From Pterobdella sp. o SKG-2022 (taxonomy: Eukaryota; Annelida; Clitellata; Hirudinida; Piscicolidae), in assembly GCA_964035795.1 (NCBI GenBank), contig OZ038323.1:1411172-1475171 (forward strand): DNA of 64,000 nt, written 5' to 3'. The notes under the pieces were generated by a model, which saw nothing but the letters and a program-made list of their open reading frames with translations, did not search any database and was not told the origin of the DNA. Positions 56,664 to 64,000 of this stretch are shown here, piece by piece. The translations under genes were made by a program, and so were the position numbers. The number at the start of each line of letters is the position of its first letter. Position 1 is the first letter of the stretch.

Positions 56664-57266
56664 AAAAATTTTGATATATGACATTTGCACTTTTACGAAG
56701 ATTATATGATATGCCAATAAACAAACAAAAACACAAAGCGCCATAAACCATCAGTAATAATGATGGGCTTATCAAAAATTAAATTCTTTGAATTTAAAAT
56801 TCCACTACCCTATTCCCTCCCACCCAAAGAGTGCCTCAGTTTCCGTAAAAATATTTTCAAAAAGTTTTCATGGGCCTTGAAGACACCGAGATGATTATGA
56901 TGATTATGATATTGATGACGTCATTAAAGACACACGTCATTAGTGCGCTTGATCGAACCGCGAGTCTTGTTTCATATTTTCTCTACTTCCTTCTTTATTA
57001 TTTTTCGCACTTCATTACCAATTGTGGTTAGCCCTAGTTCAGCTTCTTAGACTCGATCAGTATTTCCGAGATCAATTCACAAACCTTTTTGCACCCTCAT
57101 CACTGTGTTCTTTTTTCTACCCTTTTATCCCCTATTTATTTTATCCTCCTGAAGTATTGATCTTTCGAGAACTCTCATTTCTCTCACCATAGTGTATCTG
57201 CACTGACAACCTCTTGCAATAGATGAGATCATAAAATTTTCCATTCAAAAAAATCATTAAAAAAAT
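56664..57266. other. Spacer downstream of the small basic gene
   Basis: No gene is seen. A TGACGTCA octamer lies at 56916-56923. Confidence 0.5.
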
Positions 57267-57272
57267 TTTATT
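57267..57272 (-). promoter_or_regulatory. Polyadenylation signal for the 91-aa basic gene
   Basis: AATAAA on the minus strand, 57 bp after the stop codon at 57329. Confidence 0.55.
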
Positions 57273-57328
57273 GAAAGAAAACCAAAAAAAATCTCTAAAA
57301 AATTTGAAACAAAAACTATTGGAAAAGC

Positions 57329-58603
57329 TTAATAATAGTAATCCCCTCGGGTATAATCAAACTCTGAAGGTTCATACAGGTTATCGTCATAGTAGACGTC
57401 ATTATATCTTATTTCGTTCACACTTCTTGCCAGGTGTCGCCTCAATTGATTGTTCATGCCCCTTGATCCTCGGCCACGCCTCTTTGTTGTTCGTCCTGAT
57501 GTGGTAAGTGGGAAGATGAGGTGAGGTGGGGAGATGTGGTGAAGTGTGGTGAGGTGTGGTGAGATGTAGTGAGATGTGGTGAGATGTGGTGAAGTGTGGT
57601 GAGATGTGGTGAAGTAAAGGTGATGTGATGAGATGTGGTGAAGTGTGGTGAGGTGTGGTGAGATGTGGTGAAGTGAAGGTGATGTGGTGAGATGTGGTGA
57701 AGTGAAGGTGATGTGATGAGATGTGATGAGGTGTGGTGAGATGTGGTGAGATGTGGTGAAGTGTGGTGAGGTGTGGTGAGATGTAGTGAGATGTGGTGAG
57801 ATGTGGTGAAGTGTGGTGAGATGTGGTGAAGTAAAGGTGATGTGATGAGATGTGGTGAAGTGTGGTGAGGTGTGGTGAGATGTAGTGAGGTGTGGTGAGG
57901 TGTGGTGAGATGTGGTGAAGTGAAGGTGATGTGGTGAGATGTGGTGAAGTGAAGGTGATGTGATGAGATGTGATGAGGTGTGGTGAGATGTGGTGAGATG
58001 TGGTGAAATGTGGCGAGATGTGGTGAAATGTGGCGATGTGTTGAGGTGTGGTGAGATGGGGTGAAATGTAATAGTGTTTTCTAATGTGGTGTGATGGTGC
58101 CTAATGTGGTAAGGTGGAGTAGTTGTATAAAATGTGGTGAAGATTGATTGTGTGGAGTGAGAGGGGATGTAAAGTTTGAGGTGTTATTTTGTGAGGTGAT
58201 GACGATGGGAACATTATTGCTTAGTAGTGAAGAGTGGTGATGTAGTTAGCTAAGTTGGGTTCTAATGAGACAAAAATGAAACATGAAAAACGTCTTGGAC
58301 TCCGAATGAAGTTTTGAAAATATAACAATAACATCTAAATAATTACAGACTTTTGGGGTTGTATCTAGGGACTGTTCTTCTGGCAACTACATACCCTGGC
58401 CTCCCTGGTGTAGTGTACAGAGGTGTAAGATTTTTTGTGGTTTGGTATTGTATTTTCATTATCAAATTTTTTTTAATGAGAAGAGATTTTTCTAATAATT
58501 TTATATCGAAAACTTTGAACAAAGAAACAAGTTAAAAAGCCTATTAACTCTTGCTTCTGTTGAAGGCAGGGGGTCCTCTGTAAGTAGCAGCATATGGGGC
58601 CAT
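57329..58603 (-). CDS. Small basic Arg/Gly- and Tyr-rich protein, 3 exons, 91 aa (or 3' end of a longer gene)
   Basis: Exons 58603-58549, 58404-58351 and 57495-57329 join at two phase-1 GT-AG introns. The product starts MAPYAATYRGPPAFNRSK, continues RPGYVVARRTVPRYNPK and RRGRGSRGMNNQLRRHLARS, and ends DDNLYEPSEFDYTRGDYYY. Both splice sites, the frame and a nearby AATAAA support a real gene. The first two exons encode similar 18-residue blocks (Pro-Gly, Tyr, basic tail). The N-terminal two thirds is strongly basic and the last 25 residues acidic and tyrosine-rich, a composition seen in RNA-binding proteins. I recognise no family. The ATG directly follows a possible acceptor (TTAG), so it may instead be an internal exon. 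Intron 2 contains the GTGAGATGTG minisatellite. Confidence 0.5.
57525..58075. repeat. 10-bp-based minisatellite (TGGTGAGATG)n, in the small gene's intron
   Basis: About 550 bp of 10-bp units varying among TGTGGTGAGA, TGTGGTGAAG and TGTAGTGAGA, with 7-bp AAGGTGA inserts. Blocks of about 160-200 bp are repeated as a unit. Confidence 0.92.
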
Positions 58604-59261
58604 CTAAGAGGTGGTGATCAATATTAATCTGTGGTCAAAGGGGTGTGTCGTGGGGTTTTTGAAATGATTGAAACATGAAGTCTTGGCTTCAAGTCCCATC
58701 CGAAAATTTGTGAAATGATAATGCTTAGTATAGAAAGTAAAATGGTGGTTGAATATGGTGTGAAATGATTTAGGAACTCAACCTTTGATGAGAATTTTTT
58801 TTGAAAAAGTTTTGACCTGGTATGACGTTTGAACGTTTTTTTTTATTTACCAATTTGAAAAAAAAATGATTTGATAACATTAATTTAAAAAATTTTAATT
58901 TTTCTGATTTTTTCAGATTATTTTTTTATAGATTTGACAAAACTAAAAACAATTGGTGATTTTATTCCAACTTCAAAAATTGTTCAAAATTTTCCATTTT
59001 TAAGGGTTTCAACTGTAAGAGAACTTTTCTTTTTATTTTTATCACAAAAAAAAATTTCAATCTTTTCATGTTTTATAATGGAATTCCAGAATTTTTGAAC
59101 TCTAAACCAATCCATCTGTGCGTGAAAAAGCATAATAGAAATAAGAAAAAAAATAAAAATAATGATAGTATTAATAAAATCAAAAAAAGTAACAAAAAGA
59201 GAAGGTAGCGATGCAAACAATCATGTTTTACATCAATTATCTCTGTGAGGTCATTCTCTTT
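58604..59261. other. AT-rich spacer
   Basis: No gene or repeat found. Confidence 0.5.
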
Positions 59262-60380
59262 CACCATCCTATTCACCTCCACCATCGCATTCACCTCCAC
59301 CATCCCATTCACTTCCACCATCCCATTCACCTCTACCATCCCATTCACCTCTACCATCCCATTCACCTCCACCATCCCATTCACCTTCACCATCACATTC
59401 ACTTCCACCATCCCATTCACCTCCACCATCCCATTCACCTCTACCATCCCATTCACCTCCACCATCCCATTCACCTTCACCATCACATTCACTTCCACCA
59501 TCCCATTCACCTCCACCATCCCATTCACCTCCACCATCCCATTCACCTCCACCATCACATTCACTTCCACCATCCCATTCACCTCTACCATCCCATTCAC
59601 CTCCACCATCCCATTCACCTTCACCATCACATTCACTTCCACCATCCCATTCACCTCCACCATCCCATTCACCTCCACCATCCCATTCACCTCCACCATC
59701 ACATTCACTTCCACCATCCCATTCACCTCCACCATCCCATTCACCTCCACCATCCCATTCACCTCCACCATCCCATTCACCTCCACCATCCCATTCACCT
59801 TCACCATCCCATTCACCTTCACCATCACATTCACTTCCACCATCCCATTCACCTCCACCATCCCATTCACCTCTACCATCCCATTCACCTCCACCATCCC
59901 ATTCACCTTCACCATCACATTCACTTCCACCATCCCATTCACCTCCACCATCCCATTCACCTCCACCATCCCATTCACCTTCACCATCACATTCACTTCC
60001 ACCATCCCATTCACCTCCACCATCCCATTCACCTCTACCATCCCATTCACCTCCACCATCCCATTCACCTTCACCATCACATTCACTTCCACCATCCCAT
60101 TCACCTCCACCATCCCATTCACCTCCACCATCCCATTCACCTCCACCATCACATTCACTTCCACCATCCCATTCACCTCTACCATCCCATTCACCTCCAC
60201 CATCCCATTCACCTTCACCATCACATTCACTTCCACCATCCCATTCACCTCCACCATCCCATTCACCTCCACCATCCCATTCACCTCCACCATCCCATTC
60301 ACCTCCACCATCACATTCACTTCCACCATCCCATTCACCTCCACTATCCCATTCACCTCCACTATCCCATTCACCTCCAC
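59262..60380. repeat. 18-bp minisatellite with higher-order structure, about 62 units
   Basis: The unit is CCATCCCATTCACCTCCA. Variants (CCATCACATTCACTTCCA, a CTTCA form, a CTCTA form) recur in the same order as blocks of four to six units, so multi-unit blocks were duplicated. The unit is a multiple of three, so both strands stay open in several frames (for example GMVEVN on minus). I treat these frames as repeat products. Confidence 0.95.
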
Positions 60381-60412
60381 TACCATCATCATCATCATCA
60401 CCACCAACTTCT

Positions 60413-61309
60413 TCACCAGTAATAATTAAACTCTACCCAACTGTTTTCTCCCCCATTATTTTTCTTATCAATATTTTTTGTCTTTTTATTATTTTTACTG
60501 TTTCCATCATTACCATCATCATCACCCAAAAACCCTAAATTGTTCAGAGCAGTTTCAAGACAGCCATTATGATTTAGGTGTTCTGTGATTGGTTGCTCGT
60601 TTGACGTCATTTCTACGTCACGGGATTTTTTTTTTGATCTTTTAGCACTAATTACATGTTTTAATTGTTTACTTTTCATGTGATCATCATCATCATCGTT
60701 GTCATCATCATCCTCATCATCTTCATCTTTTTTACTGTAATTATTCATCTGTCTTTTATCTTTTTTAAACAGATAAAATATGGCGATAAAGAGGAAGAGG
60801 GAAAAGAATATACCGGAAAAAGAAAAAATCCAAAAAGATGCATTTGATGACGAAAGCACGGAATGCTGCTGTTTGTTGTTTGTAAACATGTGACTTGATC
60901 CCATGTACATTTCATTTTTGTTATTATTTTTATTATCGTTTTCAACATTACTGTTTTTATTGCTGTTATTTCCGTGAACATTCATTTGGTTCTTGTTGAA
61001 CCTATCATAGGAAGTTGTGCTGTTATTTTTGATTCCTACCTTGTTACTATTTCTGTCATTGATATTATAACTTGACTTATTTTTTATTTTTTCATTTTTT
61101 TTATTATTCATATATTTGTTAATATTTATCGTTTTATTATTTTTATTATTGGTTATGTCATATTCTCGCATGAAAGCTTTTTTTCCTTCCATCATTCTGT
61201 AAATCCCCGAGACTTCTGTTGTTGGTGTTATTAATAGCATTATTATTATTATTAACATTATTAGGGTTTTATTTAAGTTTTTTTTCATTAATAAAATAAT
61301 AAAAAACAA
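60413..61309 (-). CDS. Predicted type I single-pass membrane protein, single exon, 298 aa
   Basis: The open frame has a plausible signal peptide (residues 1-35, core LIMLIIIIMLLI). The Asn/Lys-rich low-complexity ectodomain (about 45-150) has several N-glycosylation sequons. One transmembrane helix lies at about 159-181 (FWIFSFSGIFFSLFLFIAIF), followed by the stop-transfer KKDKR. A cytoplasmic tail follows, with a long acidic Asp run (about 195-210), a Lys/Arg cluster (AKRSKKKSR) and LETALNNLGFLGDD. Topology is predicted by eye. I recognise no family; it may be lineage-specific. The stop lies 33 bp from the 18-bp minisatellite, which would form the 3' UTR. The coordinated signal, membrane helix and charge pattern are unlikely by chance, yet the AAT-rich triplet composition calls for caution. 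Confidence 0.5.
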   Translation of the reverse strand: MFFIILLMKKNLNKTLIMLIIIIMLLITPTTEVSGIYRMMEGKKAFMREYDITNNKNNKTININKYMNNKKNEKIKNKSSYNINDRNSNKVGIKNNSTTSYDRFNKNQMNVHGNNSNKNSNVENDNKNNNKNEMYMGSSHMFTNNKQQHSVLSSSNASFWIFSFSGIFFSLFLFIAIFYLFKKDKRQMNNYSKKDEDDEDDDDNDDDDDHMKSKQLKHVISAKRSKKKSRDVEMTSNEQPITEHLNHNGCLETALNNLGFLGDDDGNDGNSKNNKKTKNIDKKNNGGENSWVEFNYYW

Positions 61310-64000
61310 TCACAACAACAACACCCTCGTCATCTCCATGCTAATCTTATCAAGACCTTATTACTAGTTTTGTTACGTCATACAAAATGTAAAAAAGGGT
61401 TGAGAAATGAATTTGATTGGATCAAATATTAATGAGGTTACACCAATCACGTGAGAGATGTGTATTCGATGATTGGAAGTTCATATTTGGTTGCGTCATG
61501 AGCAGCAGATTGATAAGTCACATTAATAATAAAAAAAATAGTAAGAAATAAAAAGAATAGTAATAATAATAATAATATAATGAAAAATATAATTAGTTTC
61601 TTGATGAAACTAAACTGATTGAATATTATAGCTTTTGTTCTTTGGAAAAAATATATTTAGGAAATTTCATAATTTTGACGTGCAAGCTTTGGTAAATTAG
61701 TTGCTAAAAATACATTAAGATGATTGAAAAATTAAACTCAGTTGCAAGTTTGATGAAAGAGGAATTTTCTTGCAAGTGCGTGCATCAAATATATTATTTC
61801 ATAAAGAGAATGGATATCATTTGGGATCGTCACCTCACAAAATAAGAGAGTATAGTTATTTTGGTTGTTATGAAGTTATAAAAAGAAAATCTTCATTCCG
61901 ATCTAACAATCTGACGTTGACACTAAGTTTTTTTATATTTATTTTGTCTTTTACATTTTTATCTTATTGCTCAAAGCAATTTTTGGCGCGTAATTGTTTT
62001 TGGCGCCCTAAATCAATTATTTTTTCGTGTATTTTTTATTGGTATTTTGTTTTGTAGCACTTTTCAAATTAAATTTTTCCACATGACAGGTGCTAATGTC
62101 AAAGTTATAGTTCAAATTAGTTTTCTAATTGTTTCAGTATAATTTGAATAATTTTTATATTTATGAATATGAATTACAAATGAAAATATTCAAATGATTT
62201 ATTTGAAAACCTTACTTGATCTCATAGTTAATTATCAAAATGTATTTGACTATTTGGCAATTACTTGTATTGCATTTAGATTCACTTTTGATGCTTTAAA
62301 AACACTAAATAAGCCTCCTCAAATCCTTTAATCGTTCCCGTTTTTATGGCTACTTTTATTTCTTGCGGCTGTTTGTTTGCATGCGCACAAAATGCTTCCA
62401 CTTGGTGTTCTTCATTCCATTCGATTTTCAAATGCAGTTAATTGATGCAACTCAATAGACCTTCAACAATGCGGTGAGCTGCAGATATGAGATTGCTCAG
62501 GTCTTCCTATAGTCCGGATAACTGAAGTGAATTCAATGAAAAGCTTCAGTGAACGATTTAAAATGTGAACAACTATTGGAAGGTATAACGACGTGGAAAC
62601 AGTGTTCAAATCAAGGTGTGAGAAATCATTACAAAGCTTTTACATTTAATTTTCGAAAATTAACCTGGTTCTCGTTTTTATCAAAGTTTTAAAACAAACG
62701 GAGGATGATCTGAGTTTTCAAGGTGAATGAGAAGGGATCAAAAAGTCCACATGGATCACAATGTGGTTCGCCGCATGCATTTCGATTCCTCCATCCACAT
62801 GGGGAATCAGCTTGCTCGTTTTTTTTTTGGTTTTCGAACTCTGATGAAAACGAGTATGAGTTTTTGACACTAATTGGGCACATGCCACCTTGAGAGAATG
62901 CTCTTCTAATGCTTTTCTATATAGGAGTGTTTAGTTTTAAGAAAATAATTTTTTCATTTAAATTTTATTCCAAGTTTTTTTTCCAAATGCCTCAAAATTT
63001 TTGAGCATGAAGATGTTTATTTTAAATTATTGAAAAATATTTTTCATCTAAAACCACCAAACCTGTCATTTGGAAATATTGGCGTGGCTATAAAACTGAT
63101 TAAGTTCACAAACTTTCTGGTGCTCTGGTGCTAAAATGAAAAACTTGAATTCTATAAGTGTTTATTTCTTACAAATTTTTATTCCAGCTTTTTTTACTCT
63201 TATTTCACATTTCCTATTTAATATCTCAACATTTTCCAAAAAAAAATAATTGGAACTTTTTCTATTTTTACATTGACAAACCAGTTTTTAAATTTCAAAA
63301 GTCCGTTAAAAAATAAAGTTCAGACCATAAAGATTCCTGGTACCCTCTTGCTCCCCTTCTTCATTATCACCCTAATTCAAATTATTTTCTTTTTTGGATT
63401 TTTTATATTATCATGATTCAACTAAAACTTATTCAAGTTTAGTTAGGGTTGACAGCTCTCTTAATTGTTTTAGCATAATTTTCAACTTTTTTTTCAACTT
63501 TTGCTTTTTTAACTGCATACTCTTGCTTCAATTCTATTAACAAACTGATTAAAAAGGGCTGACATTTCAAGTCTTTTTGATAGTGGACTAAGATAGTATT
63601 TGTGATGAGTTCCAGTAATTATTAATTCCATTTTTTTAGCTAAAAAATTTTTTCCCTTCTTTTGAAAATTTACAATCATCTTCACGCCCAAGTGACAGCT
63701 AGGAGTAATTAAAATTTTTTAGTTCTATGCACGCACTATTAATTCTTTGTTTTTCTTATTTTAGTCAAAAAATTATTTTTTTTACATGAAAAAATAGACG
63801 TAATAAACCTTTCACAAAACTTCAAAAACTTAACAGACTTATCAGGTATGATTCTGTGGCTGTCTCGTTTGATCTCAAACACTTCTATCATTTTACAATT
63901 TACAATCTTTCTTTCAGTTTTTTCAATATATTATTAGAATTATTTCATATTTTCCACAATTTTCACGAAGAATGTTCGAGGCAACTAATAAATTAATTAA
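61310..64000. other. AT-rich region without recognisable genes
   Basis: Just upstream of the 298-aa gene (about 61440-61500) lie a CACGTG E-box and CCAAT-type boxes that could be its promoter. The rest holds short unconvincing frames (such as 61770-62057 on + and 63509-63691 on -) and no repeat structure I can define. Confidence 0.5.

Noticed and set aside
57525..58075. CRISPR-like regularly spaced repeats
   Set aside because: The genome is eukaryotic, the units are contiguous without unique spacers, and the pattern is an ordinary minisatellite.
59073..60429. Frames of 394-447 aa on both strands
   Set aside because: The 18-bp unit is a multiple of three, so several frames stay open. The minus frame opens at GTG, and the unique parts are too short to support a gene.
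61770..62057. 95-aa plus frame with hydrophobic segment
   Set aside because: The hydrophobicity comes from T-rich sequence, and there is no supporting signal.
63509..63691. 60-aa minus frame beginning MGVKMIVNFQKKG
   Set aside because: It is short, AT-rich, and has no motif, splice or polyadenylation support.

Overview
The window is animal (metazoan) nuclear DNA: AT-rich, with spliced genes whose protein families occur only in animals, and heavily loaded with non-LTR retrotransposons, SINEs, DNA-transposon remnants and very long perfect microsatellites. The mix of retrotransposons (zinc-finger RTE-like, L2-like, R2/CRE-like) points to an invertebrate; I cannot name the phylum.

Left part (1-14320). 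A 5' gene fragment of a D-2-hydroxyacid dehydrogenase runs leftward out of the window, with a retrotransposon copy in its intron. Then come two inverted-repeat elements, an L2-like retrotransposon whose reverse transcriptase is interrupted by about 625 bp of (TCC)n, a Tc1/mariner scrap, an intact single-exon gene of unknown function (6599-7204), a second L2/CR1-like element, a SINE, and a large R2/CRE-type retrotransposon (11354-14320).

Central gene block (14966-47711). Three conserved genes can be rebuilt exon by exon with every intron phase agreeing. OTUD5, an OTU-family deubiquitinase, is on the + strand: 10 exons, 560 aa. A CTTNBP2/CTTNBP2NL-type cortactin-binding coiled-coil protein is on the - strand: 8 exons, 505 aa. 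A class I myosin of the MYO1D type is on the - strand: 30 exons, 976 aa, lacking only the first few residues. OTUD5 and CTTNBP2NL converge with overlapping 3' ends. CTTNBP2NL and MYO1D are in tandem about 0.4 kb apart. CTTNBP2NL and MYO1D are both cortical-actin proteins; I infer no operon. Introns hold nested LINEs, SINEs and microsatellites up to about 700 bp.

Right part (47712-64000). This holds a perfect (TAGG)n array, 19-bp and 34-bp minisatellites, a minus-strand L2-like copy, a 191-bp near-perfect hairpin element and a dead piggyBac transposon. A compact three-exon gene encodes a 91-aa basic Arg/Gly- and Tyr-rich protein. A minisatellite of 18-bp units has a higher-order pattern, and a single-exon gene encodes a predicted type I membrane protein. 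The last 2.7 kb show no recognisable gene.
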